From the NCBI GenBank assembly GCA_022487055.1, contig JAKVJJ010000002.1, forward strand, positions 55,741 to 119,740: a DNA stretch of 64,000 bases. Direction: 5' to 3'. This document shows positions 45,234-53,590 of this stretch, piece after piece (positions within the stretch are counted from its first letter, which is position 1; each line of letters opens with the position of its first letter). Position numbers and translations under genes: made by a program. Source of the stretch: Oscillospiraceae bacterium (GTDB lineage Bacteria; Bacillota; Clostridia; Oscillospirales; Acutalibacteraceae). The notes under the pieces are model-generated. The model saw only the letters and a list, made by a program, of their open reading frames with translations, was not told the origin of the DNA and searched no databases.

Positions 45234-45986
45234 TTACTTTTCAATATTTTTGGTTAGTAGATGAATGGTGCAGTAACTTGGTTTCTGAGAAAGAATGCCG
45301 GCATCCTGATACCCCTGCTGTGTGAAAAACCGTAAATCCCCGTTGGGGAAAATGCCGGTTTCATCGGAAAGTACTTCCACCGTGTGATAGCGGCCGGCAA
45401 GATGTTTTTCCAGTGCCTGCAGCGGTGCACGCTTGGTGTCATAGTCCGGACGGGAAAGATAGACACAGGTGACAAAAGCGGTTTCCTTGTCTTTTGGCAC
45501 CGCATAGGGAACCGCCGAGGAGGGCAGACATTCCGCACCGCCGAGCAGTTTATTTTGGCTGCCCAGATTTAAAAAGCCAAACGTGCTTAGTCCCTGCTCC
45601 TTCAGAAAAGCCAACTTTTTGCTGCAGCTTTGGGCACAGTTACAGCCAGTGCAGCCGCCGGATAAAGCAAAGTTTTCCTCCGTGAGCGGAACGACTGTGC
45701 CTGTTAGCGGACGGGTGCCGAGCGGCGGACGATACGGGGATTCTTCCGGCACCGTCCCGCCGCAAAGTGTTTCCAGAAAACTGCGGTGCAGAGGACTGAA
45801 AAAGCGGTGGGTGCCGTTGACCACCGTCAGGGTGGGGAAGAACATCCGCTGTTCCCGCGCAGTCTGTGCGTCATCGGAAATATCATGCAGAGTTATCTGC
45901 AGCCGGTCGCGGTATTCCTGCAGCAGACGAAGTGTTTCTCCATTTAACGGGCACTGATAAGACCAAAAATAAAAATCAAGCTGCAT
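45234..45986 (-). CDS. protein with thioredoxin-like N-terminus and Cys cluster, unknown
   Basis: 250 residues. The N-terminal 80 (LDFYFWSYQCPLNGETLRLL, then FFPTLTVVNG with a cis-Pro-like turn) looks thioredoxin-fold with a CPxx site having a single Cys. A dense Cys motif GGCTGCNCAQSCSKK follows near residue 110, then a C-terminal region of mixed strands possibly GNAT- or YoaP-like. Function unknown; metal or redox handling is an inference from the Cys pattern. Starts four bases after the flavin-reductase-like gene, so co-transcribed. Confidence 0.55.
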   Translation of the reverse strand: MQLDFYFWSYQCPLNGETLRLLQEYRDRLQITLHDISDDAQTAREQRMFFPTLTVVNGTHRFFSPLHRSFLETLCGGTVPEESPYRPPLGTRPLTGTVVPLTEENFALSGGCTGCNCAQSCSKKLAFLKEQGLSTFGFLNLGSQNKLLGGAECLPSSAVPYAVPKDKETAFVTCVYLSRPDYDTKRAPLQALEKHLAGRYHTVEVLSDETGIFPNGDLRFFTQQGYQDAGILSQKPSYCTIHLLTKNIEK

Positions 45987-45990
45987 GGGC

Positions 45991-46485
45991 TTACTTTTCC
46001 AGTGCTTTCAGGATTTCACCGACAAACAGAATATGGTAATCTTTGTTCGGATACCATTTCTCACTGTCTGCTTTGTCCAGCCCGGCGGGGTTCATCGGCT
46101 GGCGATACAGTTTCCGGCACACAAGTGTGAGGGATGCTTCCTGAAAAACTGGCACGGTCGAGCCGGGCACCAGTGTCAGACCGGCCTCGGCGATTTTTTG
46201 GTTTTCTCCACCGGAGTGGCTGCCGCAGTAATTGAGTGCGCTGCGGTATTTTTCATCAAAGAAGCTCAGGGTATAGCATTCGTTTTTCTCCAGGAAAGCG
46301 AGTGTGTGACGCTGTGGCCGGATGGTAATGGCGGAAACGTTTTTGCCCCACATCACACCGAAACCACCCCAGGAGGCGGTCATAGTGCTGCATTTTTCCG
46401 GGCTGCCCGCACTGATAAGCATCCACTCTTTGCTGATTTTGTGGAAAGGCATAAAAGACAGGGATTCCGCTGCAATTTCCTTCAT
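45991..46485 (-). CDS. flavin reductase-like (FMN-binding) domain protein
   Basis: 164 residues. Pattern of the flavin-reductase-like split-barrel: ISKEWMLISAGSPEKCSTMTASWGGFGVMW near 17-46, then TIRPQRHTLAFLEKNECYTLSFFDE and YHILFVGEILKALEK at the end. Likely binds FMN; electron donor and acceptor unknown. ATG with GGAGG at 9 bases; an opening 20 codons upstream has no RBS. An extended -10 TGATATACT (minus strand) near 46525 may be its promoter. First gene of a two-gene unit. Confidence 0.78.
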   Translation of the reverse strand: MKEIAAESLSFMPFHKISKEWMLISAGSPEKCSTMTASWGGFGVMWGKNVSAITIRPQRHTLAFLEKNECYTLSFFDEKYRSALNYCGSHSGGENQKIAEAGLTLVPGSTVPVFQEASLTLVCRKLYRQPMNPAGLDKADSEKWYPNKDYHILFVGEILKALEK

Positions 46486-46548
46486 GTTCAGACCTCCATT
46501 ACTATGTATAAAAATTCTTACTATTAGTATATCACAAAGGAGCAAGAG

Positions 46549-46609
46549 AAAACATGGCCAATGGTGTCAGTTTCAAGCAGAGGTGCGACAGACACATTAG
46601 CCATATTTT
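46549..46609. repeat. long imperfect inverted repeat between divergent operons
   Basis: AAAACATGGCCAATGGTGTC pairs with GACACATTAGCCATATTTT through 17 base pairs with two mismatches and one bulge, 22-base loop. No gene, no strong T-run except TTTT at the right. Could be a small RNA, a transposon remnant or a terminator. Confidence 0.5.
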
Positions 46610-46648
46610 ATAGATTTAATTATTATATTTTTGCATATAACGTATAAA

Positions 46649-46666
46649 TATGAATAATTATTCAAA
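46649..46666. promoter_or_regulatory. ARG box (ArgR/AhrC operator) upstream of argG
   Basis: TATGAATAATTATTCAAA matches the 18-bp ARG box palindrome WNTGAATWWWWATTCANW at every defined position. It ends just before the argG -35, where bound ArgR would block RNA polymerase. Confidence 0.85.
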
Positions 46667-46671
46667 AAAGC

Positions 46672-46699
46672 TTGATTTTTAATGTATATGCGGTATAAT
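46672..46699 (+). promoter_or_regulatory. sigma-A promoter of argG
   Basis: TTGATT, 16-base spacer, consensus TATAAT, 36 bases before the ATG. Confidence 0.75.
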
Positions 46700-46735
46700 A
46701 TAAGCAATCAAAAACAAAACGGAGGCTGTACAGAT

Positions 46736-47968
46736 ATGGATAAGAAAAACATTAAAAAAGTCGTGCTTGCCTATTCCGGCGGGCTGGATACGTCCATCAT
46801 TATCCCGTGGTTGAAGGAAAACTACAACAACTGTGAAGTCATTGCTGTGGCAGCCGATGTCGGCCAGGGAAAAGGCGAGCTGGACGGTCTGGAGGAAAAA
46901 GCCAAAAAGACCGGCGCCAGCAAGCTGTATATTGCTGACCTAAAGAAACAATTTGTTGAGGATTACATTTGGGAAACCCTGAAGGCGGATGCCGTTTATG
47001 AGAACAAGTATCTGCTGGGTACCAGCTTTGCGCGTCCGCTCATTGCAAAGCGTCTGGTGGAAATCGCCAAGGCAGAAGGTGCCGACGCAATCTGCCACGG
47101 CTGCACCGGCAAAGGCAACGACCAAGTGCGCTTTGAGCTGAGCATTAAAGCATTTGCGCCGAATATGCCTATCATTGCCCCATGGCGTGAGTGGCAGCTT
47201 AAATCCCGTGATGAAGAAATCGATTATGCACAGGCACACAACATTCCGCTGAAGATTACCCGTGAAACCAATTACAGCAAGGATAAAAACCTGTGGCATC
47301 TGTCCCATGAAGGCCTTGACCTTGAAAATCCTGCAAATGAGCCGCAGTACAGCAAGCCGGGATTTTTGGAGCTTGGGGTTGCACCGGAGCAGGCGCCGGA
47401 CAAAGCCACTTATGTTACCATCCACTTTGAAAAAGGCGTGCCGACCGCACTCAATGGCCAGAAGCTTTGCGCGGTTGACTTGCTCAGCCAGCTCAACAAG
47501 CTGGGCGGCGAAAACGGCATCGGCATTGCGGATATTGTGGAAAACCGCTTGGTTGGCATGAAGAGCCGCGGTGTTTATGAAACTCCCGGCGGCACCATTC
47601 TTTATCATGCACATAATAAGCTTGAAGAAATTTGTCTGGACAAGGATACTTATCATTATAAGAAGGGGATTGGCGATAAATTTGCAGAACTTGTTTATGA
47701 TGGCAAGTGGTTTACTCCTCTGCGTGAAGCACTCTCCGCTTTTGTGGACAGCACTCAGGAAACCGTGACCGGCGATGTTAAACTGAAACTTTATAAGGGC
47801 AACATCATCGATGCGGGTGTCACCAGTGATTACAGCCTTTATGATGAAGATATTGCAACTTTCAGTGAAGACGAAGTTTACAATCAGAGTGATGCAGACG
47901 GCTTTATCAACCTCTTTGGCCTGCCGCTGAAAGTTCAAGCGCTCAAAAAAGAAAAACTGGGAAAATAA
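46736..47968 (+). CDS. argG: argininosuccinate synthase
   Basis: ATP-dependent joining of citrulline and aspartate. 410 residues. N-type ATP-pyrophosphatase P loop [15 protein letters not shown] near 12-26, [16 protein letters not shown] near 115 (citrulline/aspartate site), and the [17 protein letters not shown] stretch near 185. ATG with GGAGG 10 bases upstream; an earlier in-frame ATG lies in the promoter. Followed by a terminator and then argC. Confidence 0.97.
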   Translation: MDKKNIKKVVLAYSGGLDTSIIIPWLKENYNNCEVIAVAADVGQGKGELDGLEEKAKKTGASKLYIADLKKQFVEDYIWETLKADAVYENKYLLGTSFARPLIAKRLVEIAKAEGADAICHGCTGKGNDQVRFELSIKAFAPNMPIIAPWREWQLKSRDEEIDYAQAHNIPLKITRETNYSKDKNLWHLSHEGLDLENPANEPQYSKPGFLELGVAPEQAPDKATYVTIHFEKGVPTALNGQKLCAVDLLSQLNKLGGENGIGIADIVENRLVGMKSRGVYETPGGTILYHAHNKLEEICLDKDTYHYKKGIGDKFAELVYDGKWFTPLREALSAFVDSTQETVTGDVKLKLYKGNIIDAGVTSDYSLYDEDIATFSEDEVYNQSDADGFINLFGLPLKVQALKKEKLGK

Positions 47969-47984
47969 AATGAAATCCATACAG

Positions 47985-48009
47985 GGCGGACAGCAAAGTC
48001 CGCCTTTTT
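47985..48009 (+). terminator. terminator or attenuator between argG and argC
   Basis: GGCGGAC-N6-GTCCGCC with five T directly after. Separates argG from the following arginine genes, 23 bases before the argC ATG. Confidence 0.75.
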
Positions 48010-48032
48010 GCAATCAGGAAAGAGGCAGCAGA

Positions 48033-49070
48033 ATGGCAATTCAGGCAGGTGTAATTGGTGCAACCGGATATGCCGGCGCGGAGCTGGTGCGCATTTTGTC
48101 AGGGCATCCGCAAGTGGAACTTGCGGCAATCAGTTCCGTGAGCTATGCAGGACAGCCGCTCAGTGCAGTTTATCCGGCATACTATGGGCTGTGCGACATG
48201 GTGTGCGGCACAGAGGAAGAAGTGCTGGACAAAAGCAAAGTCGTTTTTGCTGCACTGCCGCACGGCTTGTCACAGGAAATTGCCAAAAAATGCTATGATA
48301 CGGACAAAGTCTTTATTGACCTCGGTGCGGATTTTCGCCTGAAGCGTCTTGAAGAATATGAACAGTGGTATGGGGTTAAGGCTATTTATCCGGAACTGCA
48401 CGAAGAAGCGGTTTATGGTTTGCCGGAATTTTTCCGTGACAAGATACGCGGCAAAAAGCTGATTGCAAACCCCGGCTGCTATACTACAGCGGTCCCTCTG
48501 GCGCTGGTGCCCGCGCTCAAAGCAGGTCTGATTGAAAAAGACGGCATCATTGCCGACTGCAAATCCGGCGTGACCGGAGCGGGACGCAAATCCACACAGG
48601 ATACACACTATCCTGAACTGAATGAGGGAATGCACGCTTATAAGGTTGGCGGGCACCGCCATACACCGGAAATAGAGCAGACACTGCGGAGCATCTGCGG
48701 CGAAGAAGTCAAAGTTACTTTCACACCGCACCTGTTGCCGGTGAACCGCGGCATTCTGGCTACCTGCTATGCACATTTAAAGGCGGGCACAACGCTGGCA
48801 CAGCTTCAGCAGACTTATCAGGAATTTTATCAGAATGAGTATTTCATTCATGTTTTACCGCAGGGAATGCGTGCGGATATTCACCATGTGCGCTGCAGCA
48901 ATTTCTGTGAGATTGAGCTGCACACGGATGAGCGTACCGGAATGCTCGTTGCCGTTTCTGCGTTGGACAATATGGTCAAGGGCGCAGCGGGACAGGCAGT
49001 GCAGAATATGAATCTGGCGCTGGGACTGCCGGAAACCACCGGACTAACGATGTTCCCACCGGCATTTTAA
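48033..49070 (+). CDS. argC: N-acetyl-gamma-glutamyl-phosphate reductase
   Basis: NADPH-dependent third step from glutamate to ornithine. 345 residues. Nucleotide motif GVIGATGYAGAELVRIL near 6-22, catalytic Cys in NPGCYTTAVPL near 148, and the HRHTPEIEQ stretch near 205. ATG with AGAGG upstream; frame opening 21 codons earlier falls in the terminator. Starts the argC-argJ-argB-argD run, all co-directional. Confidence 0.96.
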   Translation: MAIQAGVIGATGYAGAELVRILSGHPQVELAAISSVSYAGQPLSAVYPAYYGLCDMVCGTEEEVLDKSKVVFAALPHGLSQEIAKKCYDTDKVFIDLGADFRLKRLEEYEQWYGVKAIYPELHEEAVYGLPEFFRDKIRGKKLIANPGCYTTAVPLALVPALKAGLIEKDGIIADCKSGVTGAGRKSTQDTHYPELNEGMHAYKVGGHRHTPEIEQTLRSICGEEVKVTFTPHLLPVNRGILATCYAHLKAGTTLAQLQQTYQEFYQNEYFIHVLPQGMRADIHHVRCSNFCEIELHTDERTGMLVAVSALDNMVKGAAGQAVQNMNLALGLPETTGLTMFPPAF

Positions 49071-49118
49071 ATGAGAGAAAAACAGAACGTCTATTGTCTT
49101 GACTGAGGAGGTATCACC

Positions 49119-50399
49119 ATGAAGTTTATTGACGGAGGTGTCACAGCGCCGCAGGGCTTTCAGGCAGCCAGTATTTATGCGGGTGTTAAGGTGTGCGCAT
49201 GCATGACTGAGAAAGAAGCCGCCGCCTATTCTAAAAAACTGCGTGCCGGGGAGCTGAAGCCGGAGGCGAAAGATGACCTTGCGCTGATTTTTGCGGAGAG
49301 TCCCTGCAATGCGGCGGGTGTCTTTACCAGCAATCTGGTAAAGGGAGCGCCTATCGAAATCTGTCAGAAACACCTGAAAGACGGTAGGGCACAGGCAATT
49401 ATTGCCAACAGCGGCAATGCCAACACCTGCAATGCGGATGGTGTGGATAAGGCAGAGGCTATGGCAGACGCCGCGGCTGAGGCACTGGTCATTCGTGAGG
49501 ATGATGTGCTGGTGGCAAGCACCGGCGTGATAGGCCAGCCACTGCCGATTCATCCGATTCTCTCCATGGTGCCTGCGCTGACTGCAAAGCTGTCCACCAG
49601 CGGAAGCCTGCAGGCGGCGAAAGCCATTATGACGACGGACACAAAGCCGAAAAACATAGCGGTCGAGCTGCAGCTTGGCGATAAAACAGTGCGTATCGGC
49701 GGTATTTCCAAGGGCTCCGGCATGATTCATCCGCATATGTGCACCATGCTCTGCTTCCTGACAACCGATGCTGCCATTGATTCCAAAGCACTGGACAAGG
49801 CGCTGCGCCTTGCCGTGACGGACAGCTTTAATATGCTGAGTGTGGATGAAGACATGAGCACCAATGACACCTGCCTGATTTTGGCGGATGGAAAAGCCGG
49901 CAATGCGGAAATTACGGAAGGTAGCGCCGATTTTCAGAAATTCACGAGTGCGCTGAAAGAGTTGTGTGTGCGGATAGCTTGTTCTATGGCGAAAGACGGC
50001 GAGGGTGCCACCAAACTGCTGGTGTGCAAGGTGAGCGGTGCGGCAAATGACGAAAGTGCCCGCAAGGCGGCGAAGGCGGTTATTTGTTCCTCTTTGGTAA
50101 AAGCGGCCATGTTTGGCGCAGATGCAAACTGGGGACGGGTACTGTGCGCGGTGGGTTACTGCGGCGCAAAAGTGGATATTCATAAAGTGGATGTGGACTT
50201 TCTTTCTTCCGCCGGGCAGATTGGTGTCTGTCGTGAGGGCGCAGGCATTCCATTTGATGAAGTCTTGGCAAAGAAAGTTCTGTCTGAGGATGAAATCACG
50301 ATTCAGGTGGCACTGCATGACGGAAAAGCGTCCGCCGCAGCATTCGGCTGTGATTTGACCTATGATTATGTGAAAATCAATGGGGACTACCGCACTTGA
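49119..50399 (+). CDS. argJ: bifunctional glutamate N-acetyltransferase / ornithine acetyltransferase
   Basis: Recycles the acetyl group between acetylornithine and glutamate, so no separate argE is needed. 426 residues as a precursor. Autocleavage site at IHPHMCTMLCFLTTDAAI (before the Thr of the KGSGMIHPHMCTM stretch, near 205) gives alpha and beta chains; ANSGNANTCNADG near 95 is conserved. Ability to make N-acetylglutamate from acetyl-CoA is likely but not proven by sequence. ATG with GAGGAGG. Stop is followed by argB 28 bases later. Confidence 0.95.
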   Translation: MKFIDGGVTAPQGFQAASIYAGVKVCACMTEKEAAAYSKKLRAGELKPEAKDDLALIFAESPCNAAGVFTSNLVKGAPIEICQKHLKDGRAQAIIANSGNANTCNADGVDKAEAMADAAAEALVIREDDVLVASTGVIGQPLPIHPILSMVPALTAKLSTSGSLQAAKAIMTTDTKPKNIAVELQLGDKTVRIGGISKGSGMIHPHMCTMLCFLTTDAAIDSKALDKALRLAVTDSFNMLSVDEDMSTNDTCLILADGKAGNAEITEGSADFQKFTSALKELCVRIACSMAKDGEGATKLLVCKVSGAANDESARKAAKAVICSSLVKAAMFGADANWGRVLCAVGYCGAKVDIHKVDVDFLSSAGQIGVCREGAGIPFDEVLAKKVLSEDEITIQVALHDGKASAAAFGCDLTYDYVKINGDYRT

Positions 50400-50427
50400 A
50401 TCAGAATTTTTCAAAGCAGGGATGACA

Positions 50428-51285
50428 ATGGAAATTGCGAATAAAGACAGGGCGCAGGTTTTGGTGCAGGCTCTGCCGTATATACAAAAATATGCAGGCA
50501 AAACCATCGTGGTGAAGTACGGCGGAAATGCCATGACCGATGACGACCTGAAGGACGCCGTAATGAGCGACATCGTGTTGATGCAGCTTGTCGGTATCCG
50601 TGTGGTGCTGGTGCATGGCGGCGGGCCGGAAATTTCCGCTATGCTGAAAAAGACCGGCAAAGAGAGCCGGTTTGTTCGCGGAATGCGCGTGACGGACCGG
50701 GAAACCATGGACGTCGTGCAAATGGTACTGGCCGGGAAGGTAAACAAGGCGCTGGTGCAGAAACTGGAAGCACACAGCGGCAAGGCAGTTGGCCTGTGTG
50801 GACTGGACGGCAGTATGCTCTGTGCGGAAAAGTTGACTGCATCGGAAGACCTTGGTTTTGTCGGACAGATTACCAAGGTCAATGCACAGATTATTCAGGA
50901 TGCGGAAAACAATGGCTATGTGCCTGTCATTTCCACGGTGGCAGGGGGCAGCCATGGTGAAGTTTATAATATTAATGCTGATGTGGCGGCTGCCCATATC
51001 GCGGCGTCCCTCCATGCGGAAAAGCTGATTTTGATGACAGACGTCCGCGGCTTGCTGCGTGACAAAGAGGATGAATCAACCATTATCCCAGTGGTGCAGG
51101 TTTCCACAGTGCCAAAGCTGAAAAAAGAGGGCATCATTTCCGGCGGCATGATTCCGAAAATCGACTGCTGTGTGGAAGCTGTGCGCAGTGGCGTTCGGCG
51201 CGCACACATTATAGATGGCCGGATTCCCCACTCCATCTTGGTGGAGCTTTTCACCGATGAAGGAATCGGCACAATGTTTTACTAA
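50428..51285 (+). CDS. argB: acetylglutamate kinase
   Basis: Phosphorylates N-acetylglutamate; the usual control point of the pathway. 285 residues. AGKTIVVKYGGNAM near 22-35, VHGGGPEI near 65 and LDGSMLCAEK are conserved; C-terminal GVRRAHIIDGRIPHSILVELFTDEGIGTM suggests the arginine-sensitive type. Start: the ATG giving MEIANKDRAQVL, matching relatives, with AGGG upstream; earlier ATGs overlap argJ or lack spacing. Confidence 0.95.
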   Translation: MEIANKDRAQVLVQALPYIQKYAGKTIVVKYGGNAMTDDDLKDAVMSDIVLMQLVGIRVVLVHGGGPEISAMLKKTGKESRFVRGMRVTDRETMDVVQMVLAGKVNKALVQKLEAHSGKAVGLCGLDGSMLCAEKLTASEDLGFVGQITKVNAQIIQDAENNGYVPVISTVAGGSHGEVYNINADVAAAHIAASLHAEKLILMTDVRGLLRDKEDESTIIPVVQVSTVPKLKKEGIISGGMIPKIDCCVEAVRSGVRRAHIIDGRIPHSILVELFTDEGIGTMFY

Positions 51286-51301
51286 CTGTTACTTATTTGA
51301 T

Positions 51302-51307
51302 TATAAT
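51302..51307 (+). promoter_or_regulatory. possible secondary promoter before argD
   Basis: TATAAT with TTACTA 17 bases upstream in the 63-base gap between argB and argD. The -35 is weak. Confidence 0.35.
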
Positions 51308-51348
51308 ACTATTTGTATAAAGTAAAAGCCAAAAGGGAGGCTGGCGCA

Positions 51349-52527
51349 ATGCAGATGACCGCCATACAGGACGAGGACAGCAAATACTTGATGCACGCCT
51401 ACGGCAGATTTCCGGCGGCACTGGTCAAAGGGAAAAATGCCACTGCATGGGATGTAAACGGGAAAAAATATATTGATTTCACCGCTGGCATCGGTGTCAA
51501 CTGCCTTGGTTACAGCGACCCGCAGTGGGTGGCGGCAGTGACAGGGCAGGCGGCACAGATTCAGCATATTTCCAATCTCTATTACAGCCCGATTACCATC
51601 CGTGCGGCGAAGCAACTATGTGCAGCGAGTGGCATGGCACGGGTGTTTTTTGGCAACAGCGGCGCAGAGGCAAATGAATGTGCCATCAAAACCGCAAGAA
51701 AGTACAGCGCCGATAAATACGGGCCGGAACGCAGTGAAATTATTACCCTGAAAAATTCTTTCCATGGCAGAACGGTCACCACATTGGCGGCAACTGGACA
51801 GGATATGTTCCACGAAAAGTTTACCCCGCTGACGGAGGGCTTTGCCTATGCGGAACCGAATCTGGACGGTGTGCGCAGCGCAGCCACATCCAAGACCTGT
51901 GCGTTCCTTGTGGAGCTGATACAGGGCGAGGGCGGCGTTCACCCAATGGACAAAGCGTTCGTGCAGGAACTTGCTGCCTTCTGTGCGGAAAAAGACTTGC
52001 TCCTCATGGTGGATGAAGTGCAGACCGGCGTTGGCCGCACGGGCAGCTTCTTCTGCTATCAGCAATACGGCATTCAGCCGGATGTTGTCAGCGCTGCCAA
52101 AGGTTTAGGCGGCGGATTGCCGGTGGGTGCCTGTCTGGTGAATGAAAAGTGTGCGGATGTCTTTGCACCCGGTGACCACGGAAGCACATTCGGTGGTAAT
52201 CCAGTTGTGTGCGCGGGAGTATCAGAAGTTATCCGTCGGGTGGCACAACCGGAGTTTTTGTCAGAAGTACAGCAGAAGGGCAATTATCTGCGTGAAAAGC
52301 TGGAAGCTATGCCGGAAATTCAGAGTGTGCGCGGACTGGGCATGATGCTTGGCGCAAAACCCGTGTGTGGTGCGCCTGGCAAACTGGCGTCCGCGTGCGT
52401 GCAGGCCGGTCTGCTGGTGCTGACAGCAAAGGACGTGCTGCGCTTCTTGCCGCCGCTGACCATCAACCGTGCAGAAATGGACGAAGGACTGGCTGTGTTG
52501 GGCAAAGTGCTTGCAGCAGAGGCCTGA
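51349..52527 (+). CDS. argD: acetylornithine aminotransferase
   Basis: PLP enzyme converting N-acetylglutamate semialdehyde to N-acetylornithine. 392 residues, class III aminotransferase. FFGNSGAEANECAIKTARKY near 100, FHGRTV near 130, LVDEVQTGVGRTG near 215 and PLP-Lys in SAAKGLGGGLPVGA near 248. ATG with AAAGGGAGG upstream; an in-frame opening 12 codons earlier overlaps that RBS. Confidence 0.95.
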   Translation: MQMTAIQDEDSKYLMHAYGRFPAALVKGKNATAWDVNGKKYIDFTAGIGVNCLGYSDPQWVAAVTGQAAQIQHISNLYYSPITIRAAKQLCAASGMARVFFGNSGAEANECAIKTARKYSADKYGPERSEIITLKNSFHGRTVTTLAATGQDMFHEKFTPLTEGFAYAEPNLDGVRSAATSKTCAFLVELIQGEGGVHPMDKAFVQELAAFCAEKDLLLMVDEVQTGVGRTGSFFCYQQYGIQPDVVSAAKGLGGGLPVGACLVNEKCADVFAPGDHGSTFGGNPVVCAGVSEVIRRVAQPEFLSEVQQKGNYLREKLEAMPEIQSVRGLGMMLGAKPVCGAPGKLASACVQAGLLVLTAKDVLRFLPPLTINRAEMDEGLAVLGKVLAAEA

Positions 52528-52528
52528 G

Positions 52529-52556
52529 TTGCGTAATCCTAAAAATTTGCTATAAT
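52529..52556 (+). promoter_or_regulatory. sigma-A promoter of argF
   Basis: TTGCGT, 16-base spacer, consensus TATAAT, about 60 bases before argF. No ARG box was recognised around it. Confidence 0.65.
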
Positions 52557-52614
52557 GAAAACAATCTGGGTGCACCCGGACAGAATCTGAAAAAGAAAGA
52601 GAGGCCCCTTTACT

Positions 52615-53517
52615 ATGAAACATTTATTAAAAATGCTTGACCTTTCCGGCCAGGAAATCACGGAGATTCTCGACCTTGCCGACCAGCTAAAATATGAGCT
52701 GAAGCACAATATCCCGCATCCCCATCTGGCGGGGAAAACGCTTGGCCTGATTTTTGAGAAGGCAAGCACCCGCACGCGGGTTTCCTTTGAAGTCGGCATG
52801 TATCAACTTGGCGGTCTTCCCATTTTTCTGTCTGCACGGGATATGCAGATTGGCCGCGGCGAGCCGGTGCAGGATACCGCACGCGTGCTTTCTCGTTACT
52901 TAAACGGTATTATGATCCGTACCTTTAAGCAGAGCGAAGTGGAGGCACTGGCAAACAACGGCACGATTCCAATTATCAATGGCCTCACAGATTTTTCTCA
53001 CCCCTGTCAGGTGCTGGCTGACCTGATGACGATTCGGGAGAAGCGCGGCGCATTGGACGGACTGAAAATGTGCTTTATCGGTGACGGCAACAATATGATG
53101 AATTCCCTTATTGTCGGCGGGCTGAAGATGAAGATGGAAGTCGCGGTGGCCTGCCCGAAGGATTACCGTCCGGCGGCAGAGGCGCTGGACTTTGCGCAGG
53201 CGTATCCTGCATTCAGCATTACCACAGACCCGGCGGAGGCAGCCGTTGGCGCAGATGTGGTCATTACGGATGTCTGGGCTTCTATGGGTGAGGAAGACGA
53301 GGCAGAGAAGCGCCGCCAGGCATTCAAGGGCTATCAGATTAACAGCAAGATTATGGAAGCGGCAAAACCGGACGCTATGGTTCTACACTGCCTGCCTGCT
53401 CACCGCGGAGAAGAAATTACGGCGGATGTGTTTGAAAAGCACTCCACAGAGATTTTTGAGGAAGCGGAGAATCGCCTGCATGCACAAAAGGCCGTCATGG
53501 TCAAATTGATGGGATGA
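52615..53517 (+). CDS. argF: ornithine carbamoyltransferase
   Basis: Makes citrulline from ornithine and carbamoyl phosphate. 300 residues. Carbamoyl-phosphate loop FEKASTRTRVSFEV near 46-59, HPCQVLADL near 128, and the ornithine motif VLHCLPAHRGEEI near 258. ATG with AAGAGAGG about 10 bases upstream. Last of the arginine run; has its own promoter and terminator. The catabolic form (ArcB) is less likely in this context. Confidence 0.96.
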   Translation: MKHLLKMLDLSGQEITEILDLADQLKYELKHNIPHPHLAGKTLGLIFEKASTRTRVSFEVGMYQLGGLPIFLSARDMQIGRGEPVQDTARVLSRYLNGIMIRTFKQSEVEALANNGTIPIINGLTDFSHPCQVLADLMTIREKRGALDGLKMCFIGDGNNMMNSLIVGGLKMKMEVAVACPKDYRPAAEALDFAQAYPAFSITTDPAEAAVGADVVITDVWASMGEEDEAEKRRQAFKGYQINSKIMEAAKPDAMVLHCLPAHRGEEITADVFEKHSTEIFEEAENRLHAQKAVMVKLMG

Positions 53518-53537
53518 CGGACAAAAATATATAAAAG

Positions 53538-53570
53538 AAAGCCGGTGCCTTTTGAGGCATCGGCTTTCTG
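53538..53570. terminator. terminator after argF
   Basis: AAAGCCGGTGCCT with AGGCATCGGCTTT, 13-bp stem with one GU pair, tight loop. The convergent ypeB gene ends 20 bases away. Confidence 0.8.
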
Positions 53571-53590
53571 CTGTTTTCCTGCGAAAAAAT

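Noticed and set aside
49044..50882. Open frame of 612 codons on the minus strand opposite argJ and argB
   Set aside because: Antisense shadow of two clear arginine genes, without RBS or recognisable domain.
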